A stretch of 64,000 nucleotides of DNA, from assembly GCF_009674765.1 (NCBI RefSeq), contig NZ_WKKF01000007.1, forward strand, positions 62,001 to 126,000. The letters are read 5' to 3'. Within the stretch, counting starts at the first letter, position 1. Every line of letters begins with the position of its first letter. This document shows positions 40,205 to 50,209 of this stretch, piece by piece. The position numbers were made by a program, and so were the translations under genes. Origin of the DNA: Metabacillus idriensis (lineage in GTDB: Bacteria > Bacillota > Bacilli > Bacillales > Bacillaceae). The notes beneath the pieces were generated by a model, which saw only the letters and a list, made by a program, of their open reading frames with translations, made no database searches and had not been told where the DNA came from.

Positions 40205-42260
40205 ACATGATTTGCTGCTTGAACTCGGACTTGAGGAATTGCCTGCAAGATTTGTAACGGATGCAATGAATCAGCTTTCTCTAAAAACAACGAACTGGCT
40301 GAAGGAGAAAAATATCTCTTTTGGAGAGGTAAATGTTTTTTCAACACCAAGAAGACTTGCGGTGCAAATAGAGGGTGTTGCTGCAAAACAGGAGGATATC
40401 GAGGAAGAAGCTAAGGGACCTGCTAAGAAAATTGCGCTTGACGGGGACGGAAACTGGTCAAAGGCAGCTGTTGGATTTTCAAGAGGCCAGGGAGCAAGTG
40501 TTGATGATATCTTCTTTAAAGAAATTGGCGGCATTGAATATGCACATGTTCAAAAGTTCATTAAAGGGAAAGAAACAAAAGAACTTTTAACAGATTTAAG
40601 AGAGATCATTACTGGTCTTACGTTTCCTAAAAATATGCGCTGGGGATCTCAGGAACTGAGATTTGCAAGGCCTATAAAATGGATGATCGCCCTATACGGC
40701 CAGGAAGTGATTCCTTTTAGCATTACTGGCGTCCAAACAGGAAAAGAAACGAGAGGACACCGCTTTTTGGGCTCAGATCAAGTAATCAATCATTCATCTG
40801 AATATGAAAAGTCGCTTCTTTCACAGTTTGTCATTGCTTCCCCTGTAAAAAGAAAAGAAGCTATTCTCACACAGCTGCATCATATTGAAGAAGAAAATAA
40901 GTGGAATATTCCAATTGATAAAGATTTATTAGAAGAAGTGACCAATCTTGTTGAGTATCCGACTGCATTGTTTGGGAAATTTGAAGAAGAGTATCTGTCG
41001 CTTCCTGAAGAAGTGCTTGTAACAACAATGAAAGAACATCAGCGCTATTTTCCGGTGAAAAATGCGGAGGGTGAATTGCTGCCTTATTTTGTAACAGTCA
41101 GAAATGGCGACCACAATCATATTGAAAACGTGGCAAGAGGAAATGAAAAAGTTTTGCGCGCACGTCTGTCAGACGCAGCTTTCTTTTACAATGAAGACCA
41201 AAAGCTTGTGATTTCGGACAATGTGAAAAAACTTGATAAAATTGTTTTCCATGAAGAGCTTGGATCTACAGGAGATAAAGTCAGAAGAATGACTTCTCTT
41301 TCACAAATTCTTGCTGAACGATTTAGCGTATCCTCCGAAGAAAAAACGCATGTACTGCGCGCAGCTGAGATTTGCAAGTTCGACCTTGTTACTCACATGG
41401 TATATGAATTTCCTGAATTGCAGGGGATCATTGGCGAAAAGTATGCCAGAGCATTTGGAGAAGCAGAAGAAGTGGCAGCTGCAGTAAACGAGCACTACAT
41501 GCCGCGTCATGCTGAAGATTCAGCCCCAGCCTCAACTGCAGGCGCGATTGTGGCGCTTGCAGATAAACTTGATACCATTGCGGGCTTCTTCTCAATCGGT
41601 GTCATCCCGACTGGCTCACAGGACCCATATGCCCTCAGACGCCAGGCGAGCGGCATTGTTCAAATTCTGTTAGCGAAAAAGTGGACAATTTCTTTAGACG
41701 AATTATTTGACCTTGCTCTTGCACCATTTAATGAAATTGATCAAAATAAAGTGAAAAATGAAATGCTCGCATTTTTCAAAATGAGAGTAAAACACGTTCT
41801 TGATGAGAAAAAAATCAGATACGATATCATTGATGCCGTGCTTGGATCAGGCCAAATGGAACTGACTGCAATCATGGAAAAAGCTGCAGTGCTGGAAGAT
41901 GCTGCTAAAGAGGAAAGCTTTAAGGGAATAATGGAAGCTTTTGCGCGAGTTCAAAATATCTCGAAAAAAGGTACTGGAGCAGCTGTTAATCCCGAACTCT
42001 TCAAAAATAAAGAGGAGCAGGAGCTGTATGATCAATACATGCAGGTGAAAGATGATTATGAAGCAAATACAGCTGCCGGTGAATACCATGCTGCATTTGC
42101 AGCCCTTCGTTCATTGCAGCCATTTATTCAATCTTATTTTAACGAAACGATGGTCATGGCGGAAGATGAGGTATTGAAAAACAATCGCCTAGGACAAATG
42201 AAACAGCTTGCTGCATTGATAGAATCTTTTGCTAATATGGATGCTGTCATTGTAAAATAA
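40197..42260 (+). CDS. glyS: Glycine-tRNA ligase beta subunit
   Basis: The 687-residue tRNA-binding subunit. N-terminus [15 protein letters not shown] is the hallmark; an HD-like region lies in the middle ([18 protein letters not shown], then [12 protein letters not shown]), and a C-terminal anticodon-binding DALR-type domain. GAGGAGG lies upstream, inside glyQ. The operon ends with a strong terminator. Confidence 0.97.
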   Translation: MSKHDLLLELGLEELPARFVTDAMNQLSLKTTNWLKEKNISFGEVNVFSTPRRLAVQIEGVAAKQEDIEEEAKGPAKKIALDGDGNWSKAAVGFSRGQGASVDDIFFKEIGGIEYAHVQKFIKGKETKELLTDLREIITGLTFPKNMRWGSQELRFARPIKWMIALYGQEVIPFSITGVQTGKETRGHRFLGSDQVINHSSEYEKSLLSQFVIASPVKRKEAILTQLHHIEEENKWNIPIDKDLLEEVTNLVEYPTALFGKFEEEYLSLPEEVLVTTMKEHQRYFPVKNAEGELLPYFVTVRNGDHNHIENVARGNEKVLRARLSDAAFFYNEDQKLVISDNVKKLDKIVFHEELGSTGDKVRRMTSLSQILAERFSVSSEEKTHVLRAAEICKFDLVTHMVYEFPELQGIIGEKYARAFGEAEEVAAAVNEHYMPRHAEDSAPASTAGAIVALADKLDTIAGFFSIGVIPTGSQDPYALRRQASGIVQILLAKKWTISLDELFDLALAPFNEIDQNKVKNEMLAFFKMRVKHVLDEKKIRYDIIDAVLGSGQMELTAIMEKAAVLEDAAKEESFKGIMEAFARVQNISKKGTGAAVNPELFKNKEEQELYDQYMQVKDDYEANTAAGEYHAAFAALRSLQPFIQSYFNETMVMAEDEVLKNNRLGQMKQLAALIESFANMDAVIVK

Positions 42261-42266
42261 TAAAGT

Positions 42267-42307
42267 CAGACGATTGCCTGGAATAGGGCAATCGTCTGCT
42301 TGTTTTT
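42267..42307 (+). terminator. Terminator after glyS
   Basis: A perfect 12-bp stem CAGACGATTGCC/GGCAATCGTCTG with an 8-nt loop, followed by CTTGTTTTT. Confidence 0.85.
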
Positions 42308-42349
42308 AAATAATAGGGAATTGATTAATGTCTTTTTTTAATTATATAT

Positions 42350-42391
42350 AGAGCGTCTCTCGGGTCTAAACGGTCGGTTCCACATTTCTTT
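42350..42391 (-). repeat. Remnant of dispersed repeat, subfamily A
   Basis: About 42 bp (CTCTCGGGTCTAAACGG, then TCGGTTCC and a T-rich end) matching the tail of subfamily A units at 13352-13384. Only the end survives, in front of ccpN. Confidence 0.55.
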
Positions 42392-42507
42392 TTTCCAAAG
42401 GTTCTTTTCAATCCGTCCAAATAGTATATAATATTTTTATATAGTATAACCTATTTAACCATCGGAAATTAGAACGCTTGATACATATGTATTGGAACCT
42501 TAAGGCG

Positions 42508-43146
42508 GTGAGTATAATCGAACTTAATAAAAGGCAGGAGCACATTCTGCAGATTGTAAAAGATAACGGACCAATTACCGGTGAACATATTGCCGATCAG
42601 CTGAATTTAACAAGAGCGACTCTTCGGCCTGATCTCGCAATACTGACAATGGCCGGATATCTTGAAGCAAGACCTAGGGTTGGCTATTTTTACACAGGCA
42701 AAACAGGCGCAGGTCTTCTTTCAGATAAACTGAAAAAATTGCAGGTGAAAGATTTTCAGTCCATTCCGGTTGTAGTGAATGAGAATGTATCTGTATATGA
42801 TGCTATCGTTACTATGTTCCTTGAAGATGTCGGCACATTGTTTGTTGTAGATCAAGGGTCTATCCTAGTTGGTGTATTGTCCCGGAAAGATTTGCTCAGA
42901 GCAAGCATCGGAAAGCAGGAGCTTGCATCCATCCCTGTGAATATAATCATGACACGAATGCCGAATATTACTATGTGCAGGCGCGAGGATTACATCATGG
43001 ATGTTGCGAAATTTTTAATAAACAAGCAAATTGACGCGATTCCAGTCATTAAAGAGACGGAAAAAGGCTTTGAAGTAACTGGAAGAATCACTAAAACAAA
43101 TATGACGAAGATATTGGTCGGATTAGCTGAGAATGAAATCATCTAA
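42508..43146 (+). CDS. ccpN: Transcriptional repressor CcpN
   Basis: A 212-residue regulator (B. subtilis YqzB) with an N-terminal winged helix ([20 protein letters not shown], then [13 protein letters not shown]) and two CBS domains (about 80-205). In B. subtilis it represses the gluconeogenic genes gapB and pckA on glycolytic carbon sources. The GTG at 42508 gives the family N-terminus, but it lies within the AAGGCGGTGA sequence that looks like the ribosome site itself, so the true start may differ. ppsR follows, 20 nt on. Confidence 0.93.
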   Translation: MSIIELNKRQEHILQIVKDNGPITGEHIADQLNLTRATLRPDLAILTMAGYLEARPRVGYFYTGKTGAGLLSDKLKKLQVKDFQSIPVVVNENVSVYDAIVTMFLEDVGTLFVVDQGSILVGVLSRKDLLRASIGKQELASIPVNIIMTRMPNITMCRREDYIMDVAKFLINKQIDAIPVIKETEKGFEVTGRITKTNMTKILVGLAENEII

Positions 43147-43166
43147 CAAGGGGAGTGAGGAATAGT

Positions 43167-43979
43167 ATGAACAATCGCCATGTCTATGTTGTATCAGATT
43201 CTGTAGGCGAAACAGCTGAACTTGTTATAAAAGCAGCTATCAGCCAATTTAATGGAAATGCTGCGGACACAAAAATCAAACGAATTCCTTACGTTGAAGA
43301 TTTAGGCACAATAAAAGAAGTGGTGGCACTCGCTAAACTTGAGCAGGCAATTGTGTGCTTTACACTAGTCGTTCCTGAGCTTAGACAGGGACTGATAGAA
43401 GAAGCGAATTCACAAGGAGTTGTCTATTATGATATTATCGGGCCATTAATAGACAAAATGGAATCTGCTTATGGGATTAATGCAAAATATGAACCTGGCA
43501 GAGTCCGTAAACTTGATGAAGATTACTTCAAAAAGGTAGAGGCCATTGAGTTTGCAGTTAAATACGATGACGGCCGTGATCCTCGCGGCATCATGAAAGC
43601 AGACATTATTCTCGTTGGTGTATCACGAACATCAAAAACACCGCTGTCCCAATATTTGGCCCACAAGCGGTTTAAAGTTGCGAATGTGCCGATTGTTCCT
43701 GAAGTCGAACCTCCTGAGGAGCTATTTAAAGTTTCTCCTAAAAAATGCATCGGACTTAAAATCAGCCCTGATAAATTAAATGACATAAGAAAAGAACGAT
43801 TAATCTCTCTGGGCCTTAATGATAAAGCTATTTATGCGAATATCGACAGAATCAAAGTGGAGCTTGAATACTTTGAAAAGGTTATTGATAAGATCGGCTG
43901 TCAGGTAATCGATGTTTCCAATAAAGCAGTTGAGGAAACGGCAAACATGATCCAAAATATCATGAATGGGTATAACTGA
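43167..43979 (+). CDS. yqfL: Pyruvate phosphate dikinase regulatory protein family, YqfL/PpsR
   Basis: A 270-residue DUF299 protein: a bifunctional kinase/pyrophosphorylase in plants and enterics acting on PPDK or PEP synthase. N-terminal [15 protein letters not shown] and the P-loop-like [15 protein letters not shown] near residue 150. It is co-transcribed with ccpN, which fits a role in the PEP/gluconeogenesis switch, although no target gene is in the window. GGGGAGTGAGG precedes the ATG at 43167. Confidence 0.9.
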   Translation: MNNRHVYVVSDSVGETAELVIKAAISQFNGNAADTKIKRIPYVEDLGTIKEVVALAKLEQAIVCFTLVVPELRQGLIEEANSQGVVYYDIIGPLIDKMESAYGINAKYEPGRVRKLDEDYFKKVEAIEFAVKYDDGRDPRGIMKADIILVGVSRTSKTPLSQYLAHKRFKVANVPIVPEVEPPEELFKVSPKKCIGLKISPDKLNDIRKERLISLGLNDKAIYANIDRIKVELEYFEKVIDKIGCQVIDVSNKAVEETANMIQNIMNGYN

Positions 43980-44316
43980 AGATCAGCGCAAAAATATTGA
44001 ACTCAGAGAAGCAGAAGCTCTGAGTTTTATATATGTCCTTGGCCCTGTTCTTGCTAAAGCAAAAATAAAGTACTATGTCCTGAAATTAACAAATTAAGTT
44101 CGTGAAAAAGAATGGAAAATTTAAAGACTTTGTATTATAATAAAAAATTGTGATAAAATTACTTATTTTAGGTTTAGACTTGACCAAGAACGAATAAACT
44201 ATTTATTGTGATCTGTCAAGTGAAGCAATAAAAAATAATTCGACAAATCCAGTCTCGTTTTCCATGTAATCTTTTCTAAAAGGTTAAGAAGGAATCTATC
44301 GGAGTGATGTAGAATA
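43980..44316. other. Intergenic region before the yqxD-dnaG-sigA operon
   Basis: No gene seen in 337 bp. It holds the yqfL terminator (ACTCAGAG at 44001-44008 pairing with CTCTGAGT at 44018-44025, then TTTTAT) and an AT-rich stretch with a candidate sigma-A promoter, TGGAAA (44113-44118) and perfect TATAAT (44136-44141) 17 nt apart. That would leave a leader of about 170 nt before yqxD. Confidence 0.55.
44000..44032 (+). terminator. Terminator after yqfL
   Basis: Eight-pair stem ACTCAGAG/CTCTGAGT with a 9-nt loop, followed by TTTTATAT; T-tract interrupted, so moderate strength. Confidence 0.65.
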
Positions 44317-44790
44317 GTGAAAGATGACGAAAAAAAGATGCAGATAATTGTCGATGCAGATGCATGCCCTGTAAAGCAGGAGATTGCTGACCTTGCTGCC
44401 CATTACCAGATCAATGTCCTGTTTGTTGCTTCTTACAATCACAAAACATCAAATACATACGGATATGACTGGGTCTATGTGGACACCGGCAAAGAATCTG
44501 CTGATTTATACATCGTTAATCACTCTTACCGTGATGATCTCGTTGTGACGCAGGATATTGGTCTTGCGGGTCTTTTGCTGAAAAAAGGGGTTATAGTTAT
44601 GACACCCCGGGGTAAACAGTATACAGAAGAAAATATTGAACTGGCGCTTGAGTTCAGGTATCTTTCTGCGAAAGAACGCAGAGGCGGAAAGCATACAAAA
44701 GGCCCTAAAAAGTTTACCCAGTCAGACAGAGACAGTTTTATTTTCACACTGGAAAAGATTTTGTCGAAAGATGCAGGAATTAGTGGTTAA
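44317..44790 (+). CDS. yqxD: UPF0178 (YaiI/YqxD) family protein
   Basis: A 157-residue protein of unknown function with the conserved [14 protein letters not shown] near its start and [13 protein letters not shown], then [16 protein letters not shown], resembling a PIN/NYN-like nuclease fold. It starts at GTG with GGAGTGATG about 8 nt upstream; an ATG 21 nt inside is an alternative. First gene of the operon with dnaG and sigA. Confidence 0.9.
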   Translation: MKDDEKKMQIIVDADACPVKQEIADLAAHYQINVLFVASYNHKTSNTYGYDWVYVDTGKESADLYIVNHSYRDDLVVTQDIGLAGLLLKKGVIVMTPRGKQYTEENIELALEFRYLSAKERRGGKHTKGPKKFTQSDRDSFIFTLEKILSKDAGISG

Positions 44791-44822
44791 ATCGCGAATA
44801 TTTGTATCACGGAGTTGTTGGT

Positions 44823-46631
44823 ATGGGAAATCGAATTCCCGATGAAATAATCGATAAAATTCAGCAATCGGCAGACATCGTGGATGTTGTCAGTGAATAT
44901 GTTCAATTAAAGAAGCAGGGAAGAAATCATTTTGGGCTATGTCCATTTCATGGCGAAAAATCACCATCGTTCTCCGTTTCACATGATAAGCAGATCTATC
45001 ATTGCTTTGGATGTGGCGCCGGCGGGAACGTCTTTTCATTCTTAATGCAAATTGAAGGCTATTCATTTGTTGAAGCAGCTTCGGCACTTGCTGACAAACT
45101 GCATATTGATCTTCCGGATCAGCTTAATGCCGTTCAGCAAAAAGATGCAAACAGCGATGATGAAAAAATGATTGAAGCACATGAACTGCTGAAGAAGTTT
45201 TATCATCATTTGCTTGTAAACACTAAAGAAGGGCAAGCTGCCTTCGATTATTTAACAGCAAGAGGGTTTGCCAAAGAAACAATTGAACAGTTTGAAATTG
45301 GCTATGCGCTTGATTCCTGGGATTTCGTTGCCAAGTTTTTAACAAAACGGGGCTACGATCAGCAAATGATGGAAAAAGCCGGTCTGCTTGTTAAGAAAAG
45401 TTCCTCTGATGGGTATCTGGACCGTTTTCGCAATCGGATCATGTTTCCTATCCTGGATCATACAGGCCGTACCATTGCCTTTTCAGGAAGGGTGCTCGGA
45501 AAAGAACAGCCCAAATTTCTCAACAGCCCTGAAACACCTATCTTTAACAAAAGCAAAATTCTTTATAATTTTCATCAAGCAAGAGTACATATACGCAAAA
45601 ATCAGCAAGTTGTTTTATTTGAAGGTTTTGCCGATGTTATTTCCGCTGTCCGTTCAGATGTGCAGCATTCGATTGCAACGATGGGCACATCACTGACAGA
45701 GGCTCAGGCAAAAATCATCAAAAGAAACGCAGGAGATGTTATAATCTGTTTTGACTCTGATTCTGCAGGACTTGAAGCGACATTAAGAGCATCTAAAACA
45801 CTTGCTGCTGCCGGCTGCAAAATGAGAGTTGCCGCGCTGCCTGATGGAACAGACCCTGATGACTACATCCGGACATTTGGTGCAGAAAAGTTCAAAAAAG
45901 ATGTAATAGGGGCAAGCATTACGTTAATGGCATTTAAAATGCAGGTTTTCCGCAAAGGAAAAAATCTTCAGGATGAAGGACAACGGCTGCAGTATATAGA
46001 AGACATACTGAAAGAACTCAGCCTGCTTGAGAATCCAGTAGAAATCGAAATGTATTTAAAACAGCTGTCTGGAGAATTTTCATTATCAATGGATGTTTTA
46101 AAGAGTCAAATGCAGGACAAAAGATCCGGCCAAAAGCCTGAACGAAAAAAGGAGCAGCAGAAGAGTGCCCCTGTCCAGCATGCGATGAAGCCAAAGCAAA
46201 AACGTCTTTTGCCGGCATTTCATAATGCTGAAAGACTCCTTATAGCGCATATGCTGCGAAATAAGGACATTGCACAAAAAGTGCTTGACCGTCTTGGACT
46301 TCAGTTCAATATAGAAGAGCACAGAGCGATTATAACTTACTTATATGCTTATTACGAAGAAGGAAATGAGGCAAGTGTCAGCTCGTTCCTGAGAAAACTG
46401 CCGGACAATCAGCTTCACCAGTTTGTTTCAGATATAGCCATGCTCTCGGTAAATGAAGAAATATCCGAGCGGGAGCTGTCAGATTATATCAAACAGGTGT
46501 TGAATCACCAAAATTGGTTAATGATAAAAGAAAAAGAAGCTGAAAAGCATGAAGCAGAGCGCCAGAAGGATTTTGTCAAAGCTGCCAATATCGCTATGGA
46601 AGTCATAAGACTTAAGCGCGATCTTAAATGA
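44823..46631 (+). CDS. dnaG: DNA primase DnaG
   Basis: A 602-residue primase. N-terminal CHC2 zinc domain with Cys40, His43, Cys61 and Cys64; catalytic Toprim core with [10 protein letters not shown] and [10 protein letters not shown]-terminal helicase-binding domain (about 450-600). The ATG at 44823 with CGGAGTTG upstream matches MGNRIPDEI family starts; an in-frame TTG at 44802 is less likely. Followed by sigA. Confidence 0.97.
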   Translation: MGNRIPDEIIDKIQQSADIVDVVSEYVQLKKQGRNHFGLCPFHGEKSPSFSVSHDKQIYHCFGCGAGGNVFSFLMQIEGYSFVEAASALADKLHIDLPDQLNAVQQKDANSDDEKMIEAHELLKKFYHHLLVNTKEGQAAFDYLTARGFAKETIEQFEIGYALDSWDFVAKFLTKRGYDQQMMEKAGLLVKKSSSDGYLDRFRNRIMFPILDHTGRTIAFSGRVLGKEQPKFLNSPETPIFNKSKILYNFHQARVHIRKNQQVVLFEGFADVISAVRSDVQHSIATMGTSLTEAQAKIIKRNAGDVIICFDSDSAGLEATLRASKTLAAAGCKMRVAALPDGTDPDDYIRTFGAEKFKKDVIGASITLMAFKMQVFRKGKNLQDEGQRLQYIEDILKELSLLENPVEIEMYLKQLSGEFSLSMDVLKSQMQDKRSGQKPERKKEQQKSAPVQHAMKPKQKRLLPAFHNAERLLIAHMLRNKDIAQKVLDRLGLQFNIEEHRAIITYLYAYYEEGNEASVSSFLRKLPDNQLHQFVSDIAMLSVNEEISERELSDYIKQVLNHQNWLMIKEKEAEKHEAERQKDFVKAANIAMEVIRLKRDLK

Positions 46632-46748
46632 AGGCAGATGTTTGACTTGCGCAAAACACAGAGATTCATTGCGGCTAATCGGTTTCAACTATCAATTAGC
46701 ACATTCACATAAAGCATTAATTGCAAGAGTTTGGAAGGAGGGGATCCA

Positions 46749-47861
46749 ATGGCTGATAAACAAACCCATGATTCTGAATTGACATTGGAACAAGCAAAAG
46801 ACCAATTAACAGAAATCGGAAAAAAACGTGGAGTTTTAACATACGAAGAGATTGCTGAGCGCATGTCGGGCTTCGAAATTGAATCAGACCAAATGGATGA
46901 GTATTATGAGTACCTTGGCGAGCAGGGCGTTGAATTAGTAGGTGATAATGAATCGACCGATGATCCTAATATACAGCAGCTTGCAAAGGAAGAAGAATTT
47001 GATTTAAATGACCTAAGTGTGCCTCCAGGTGTTAAGATTAATGATCCTGTGCGTATGTATCTGAAAGAAATAGGCCGGGTTGATCTTTTAACTGCAGATG
47101 AAGAAATTAAGCTTGCAAACCGCATTGAAGAAGGCGATGAAGAAGCGAAGAGAAGACTTGCAGAGGCCAACCTTCGTCTTGTTGTAAGTATCGCGAAAAG
47201 ATATGTAGGACGCGGAATGCTGTTTTTAGATCTTATCCAGGAAGGCAATATGGGCCTAATGAAAGCTGTAGAGAAGTTCGACTACCGCAAAGGCTTTAAA
47301 TTCAGTACCTATGCTACATGGTGGATTCGTCAGGCTATTACAAGAGCAATAGCTGATCAGGCCAGAACCATTCGTATACCTGTACACATGGTTGAGACAA
47401 TCAATAAATTGATTCGTGTGCAGCGTCAGCTTCTTCAAGATTTAGGCAGAGAACCATCTCCTGAAGAAATTGCAGAAGATATGGACCTGACTCCTGATAA
47501 AGTAAGAGAGATATTAAAAATCGCACAAGAACCTGTGTCTCTTGAAACACCGATTGGTGAAGAAGATGATTCACATCTTGGAGATTTTATTGAGGATCAA
47601 GATGCAACTTCTCCTTCCGAACATGCGGCTTATGAGCTGTTAAAAGAACAGCTTGAAGATGTGCTGGATACACTGACAGACCGCGAGGAAAACGTGCTTC
47701 GTCTTCGTTTTGGGCTGGATGACGGCCGTACAAGAACACTTGAAGAAGTAGGTAAAGTGTTTGGCGTTACAAGAGAGCGCATCCGTCAAATTGAAGCAAA
47801 GGCACTCCGCAAGCTTCGTCACCCAAGCAGAAGCAAACGATTAAAAGATTTCTTAGAATAG
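46749..47861 (+). CDS. sigA: RNA polymerase sigma factor SigA (RpoD)
   Basis: The 370-residue housekeeping sigma factor. Region 1.2 ([18 protein letters not shown]), region 2 with [19 protein letters not shown] and the -10-reading [11 protein letters not shown], region 3, and region 4 with the -35-reading helix [27 protein letters not shown] lies before the ATG at 46749. End of the macromolecular-synthesis operon yqxD-dnaG-sigA. Confidence 0.98.
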   Translation: MADKQTHDSELTLEQAKDQLTEIGKKRGVLTYEEIAERMSGFEIESDQMDEYYEYLGEQGVELVGDNESTDDPNIQQLAKEEEFDLNDLSVPPGVKINDPVRMYLKEIGRVDLLTADEEIKLANRIEEGDEEAKRRLAEANLRLVVSIAKRYVGRGMLFLDLIQEGNMGLMKAVEKFDYRKGFKFSTYATWWIRQAITRAIADQARTIRIPVHMVETINKLIRVQRQLLQDLGREPSPEEIAEDMDLTPDKVREILKIAQEPVSLETPIGEEDDSHLGDFIEDQDATSPSEHAAYELLKEQLEDVLDTLTDREENVLRLRFGLDDGRTRTLEEVGKVFGVTRERIRQIEAKALRKLRHPSRSKRLKDFLE

Positions 47862-47892
47862 AAAGCGGACTTTAGTTCGCTTTTTTTTTTTC
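47862..47892 (+). terminator. Terminator after sigA
   Basis: AAGCGGACT pairs with AGTTCGCTT (one G-T wobble) around a TT loop, directly after the stop codon, with an 11-nt T-run. Confidence 0.85.
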
Positions 47893-48180
47893 GTTTTTTT
47901 ATAAATTTTTTTTGACAGCGGTAACAATAAATTTCATTATTACATCTTCTTTTCATTTATTTTACTTAATTGTTATTTAATTTGCAAATCACCCTCAGAA
48001 AATTTTACGCCTTCATAAGCGCTTTTTACCTCTGGAATTTGACAGATCATTCCTTTATCCTGAAGGAAAAATCCTTGTAATTACTGGCAAATTCATCAAA
48101 ATGTCATTTTCATGAAGCAGCCATTTTAAAATGAAGCAGTACAGAAAAATATTTTTTAATTAAATATAAAATTTAAAAAG
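47893..48180. other. AT-rich intergenic region between sigA and acd
   Basis: No gene seen. TTGACA (47912-47917) and CATTAT (47935-47940), 17 nt apart, look like a promoter, but nothing obvious lies within 300 nt downstream of it other than the separate acd promoter. A long leader or small RNA cannot be excluded. Confidence 0.4.
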
Positions 48181-48210
48181 TTGTGAAAACAGAGTGTTAC
48201 ACTTTATAAT
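48181..48210 (+). promoter_or_regulatory. Sigma-A promoter of acd
   Basis: TTGTGA (48181-48186) and perfect TATAAT (48205-48210), 18-nt spacer. The spacer holds a small palindrome AGTGT-T-ACACT (48193-48203), a possible operator half. Confidence 0.65.
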
Positions 48211-48216
48211 TTAAAA

Positions 48217-48230
48217 TGTAAGCGTATTCA
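48217..48230 (+). promoter_or_regulatory. Probable cre site (CcpA) at acd
   Basis: TGTAAGCGTATTCA matches the cre consensus TGWAARCGYTWNCW at 13 of 14 positions and lies just downstream of the -10, at about the transcription start, where CcpA binding would repress. Repression of fatty acid breakdown by glucose is expected biology. Confidence 0.65.
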
Positions 48231-48245
48231 AAACGGAGGGATAAA

Positions 48246-49385
48246 ATGAATTTTGAACTATCACAAGAACAGCGCATGATTCAGAAAACCATCAAAGAGT
48301 TTGCAGAAGAAGTTGTTGAACCAGGGGCATATGAAAGAGACAAAACTAAGCAATTTCCAGCAGAAATCTTTCAGCAGCTCGGTGAAATGGGAATGCTTGG
48401 ACTGCCGTTTTCAGAAGAATACGGAGGAAGCGGCGCAGATACAATCAGTTTCGCAATTGTAACGGAAGAACTCAGCAAAGCGTGCGGTTCAACCGGAATT
48501 ACATACTCCGCCCATATTTCATTAGGCGGAGCTCCTATTAATATGTTTGGAACAGAAGAGCAAAAAAGAAAGTATCTTTCAAGAATCTGCTCAGGTGAGT
48601 CTATGGGTGCCTTTGGACTGACTGAACCAAATGCAGGATCAGATGCAGGAGGCACTCAGACCGAAGCTGTGCTGCAAGATGGCCAGTTTACGATAAATGG
48701 AAATAAGTGCTACATTACAAATGCCTCCTACGCAAAGTTTCTGGCTTTGACGGCCATCACGGATCGCAAAGAAGGAAAAAAAGAGATAAGCGCATTAATT
48801 GTTCCTACTGATGCACCGGGGTTCAAGGTGATTGATAATTATGAAAAAATGGGATTGAATGCATCGAATACGACAGAATTGATACTTGAAGATGTTGTTG
48901 TTCCTGAAGAAAATCTTCTTGGTAAAAGAGGGCATGGCTTCAGGCAGTTTCTCATGACTTTAGACGGAGGAAGAATTGGAATTGGCGCTATGGCAGTCGG
49001 AATCGCACAGGCAGCTTTTGAAAGAGCGTTAGCTTATTCAAAAGAAAGAAAGCAATTCGGAAAAACATTAAGTGAATTCCAGGCGATCCAATTTAAACTT
49101 GCCGACATGGCCATGAAAATTGATTTAGCACGTACAATGGTTTATAAAGCAGCCTGGTTAAAGGATCAGGGAAAACCATTTACGAAGGAAGCTTCTTTTT
49201 GCAAGCTGTTTGCATCCGAAATGTGTACAGAAGTGACAAATCAGGCCATTCAAATTCACGGCGGCTATGGCTACATGAAAGAATATCATGTTGAACGATA
49301 TCTGCGAGATGCTAAATTGCTTGAAATCGGCGAAGGCACAAGCGAAGTTCAGCGGATGGTTATTGCAAGACTTATTGGCTGCTGA
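48246..49385 (+). CDS. Acyl-CoA dehydrogenase
   Basis: A 379-residue FAD enzyme for the alpha,beta-dehydrogenation of acyl-CoA. Blocks seen: AFGLTEPNAGSDAGG near 125 and NKCYITNASYAKFLALTA (FAD and substrate binding), ERKQFGKTLSEFQAIQFKLADM, and IQIHGGYGYMKEYHVERYLRD, where the catalytic Glu position YGY-region is typical of short/medium-chain members. Substrate length cannot be told from sequence. AACGGAGGG precedes the ATG. It interrupts the usual sigA-cccA neighbourhood, has its own promoter and cre site, and is followed by a repeat element. Confidence 0.92.
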   Translation: MNFELSQEQRMIQKTIKEFAEEVVEPGAYERDKTKQFPAEIFQQLGEMGMLGLPFSEEYGGSGADTISFAIVTEELSKACGSTGITYSAHISLGGAPINMFGTEEQKRKYLSRICSGESMGAFGLTEPNAGSDAGGTQTEAVLQDGQFTINGNKCYITNASYAKFLALTAITDRKEGKKEISALIVPTDAPGFKVIDNYEKMGLNASNTTELILEDVVVPEENLLGKRGHGFRQFLMTLDGGRIGIGAMAVGIAQAAFERALAYSKERKQFGKTLSEFQAIQFKLADMAMKIDLARTMVYKAAWLKDQGKPFTKEASFCKLFASEMCTEVTNQAIQIHGGYGYMKEYHVERYLRDAKLLEIGEGTSEVQRMVIARLIGC

Positions 49386-49388
49386 CGA

Positions 49389-49540
49389 ATAAGAAAAGCG
49401 CAAGCGCCCGTTTAGCGCAGGCAGACAGATAAGGATCCAAAAGTATTGGCGCTTTTTGCCAATACTTTCGGATCCGTTCTGGCCGAGGAGCCTGAGCGAT
49501 TCCGCTCGCCATCGAAGCGCAAAATTTTATACCTTCTTAT
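49389..49540 (+). repeat. Dispersed repeat, subfamily B, copy 2 (full length)
   Basis: A 152-bp element with inverted ends ATAAGAA and TTCTTAT. Order: GCGCAAGCGCCCGTT, AGCGCAGGCAGACAGATAAG, a hairpin (49433-49450 with 49458-49475, 17 pairs and one mismatch, ends GGATCC, loop GCTTTTT), CGTTCTGGCCGAGGAG, ATTCCGCTCGCCATCGAAGC and GCGCAAAATTTTATAC. It begins 4 nt after the acd stop codon and runs in the same direction. Confidence 0.9.
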
Positions 49541-49554
49541 CACTTGAAAACAGG

Positions 49555-49583
49555 AACTTCATCTTAATTGATGAAGTTTTTTT
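49555..49583 (+). terminator. Terminator after acd and its repeat
   Basis: Perfect 9-bp stem AACTTCATC/GATGAAGTT, 6-nt loop, then a T-run. The acd transcript therefore includes the whole repeat element in its 3' UTR. Confidence 0.85.
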
Positions 49584-49715
49584 GACTAATTTTTGAAAAA
49601 TAGCCCAACTTATACAATAAGTCTTTTACTTCCACAAATTTTAAAGTAAAATAGAGATTGTTTAAATCTATCGTTTACCTGCATTTCAAGATTTTTACAT
49701 AGGGGAGGTTACATA

Positions 49716-50078
49716 ATGAATCGCAATCCACTAATTCCATTTGCTTTAGTTGCCGTAATCGGAATCGGCCTTATGTTTTTCTTATCTATTAAAGGGCTCG
49801 GCGATATGAAAGAAATGGCTGGAGAAGGAAAAGAGGAAGATAAATCGGGAGAAGTTGCAAACGCTTCACCAGAGGAAATCTACAAGCAAAGCTGTGTTTC
49901 TTGTCATGGCGAGAATTACGAAGGCGGTGCCGGTCCTGCTCTTAAAGGGGCTGGGGACAGGCTCGGCGTTGACGGAATTAAAGAAACGATTAAAAATGGC
50001 CGCGGAAACATGCCGGCTGGGTTAGTTCCTGATGAAAAACTGGACGAGATGGCAGAATGGGTTTCTAAAATCAAATAG
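49716..50078 (+). CDS. cccA: Cytochrome c-550 CccA
   Basis: A 120-residue membrane-anchored c-type cytochrome. One N-terminal membrane helix (residues 7-24), an acidic linker, and a heme domain with CVSCH at residues 60-64; Met99 in GNMPAGL is the likely second axial ligand. It carries electrons on the outer face of the membrane. GGGGAGG precedes the ATG. The 180-bp gap before it is AT-rich with no clear promoter. Confidence 0.95.
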   Translation: MNRNPLIPFALVAVIGIGLMFFLSIKGLGDMKEMAGEGKEEDKSGEVANASPEEIYKQSCVSCHGENYEGGAGPALKGAGDRLGVDGIKETIKNGRGNMPAGLVPDEKLDEMAEWVSKIK

Positions 50079-50123
50079 TTTTTCACGAAAGAAACTTAAA
50101 TATGAATCGTTTTATTAAACGAA

Positions 50124-50163
50124 AAGAAAAGTCCTTTGCATCTGCGGAGGACTTTTCTTATTA
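50124..50163 (+). terminator. Terminator after cccA
   Basis: AAGAAAAGTCC...TGC pairs with GC...GGACTTTTCTT (one internal mismatch zone), a long stem with an ATCT loop and T/A-rich tail. Confidence 0.75.
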
Positions 50164-50209
50164 TATAGAGAGATCGAATTAAAAGTACATAAGAATGTGG
50201 TGGTTTAGA

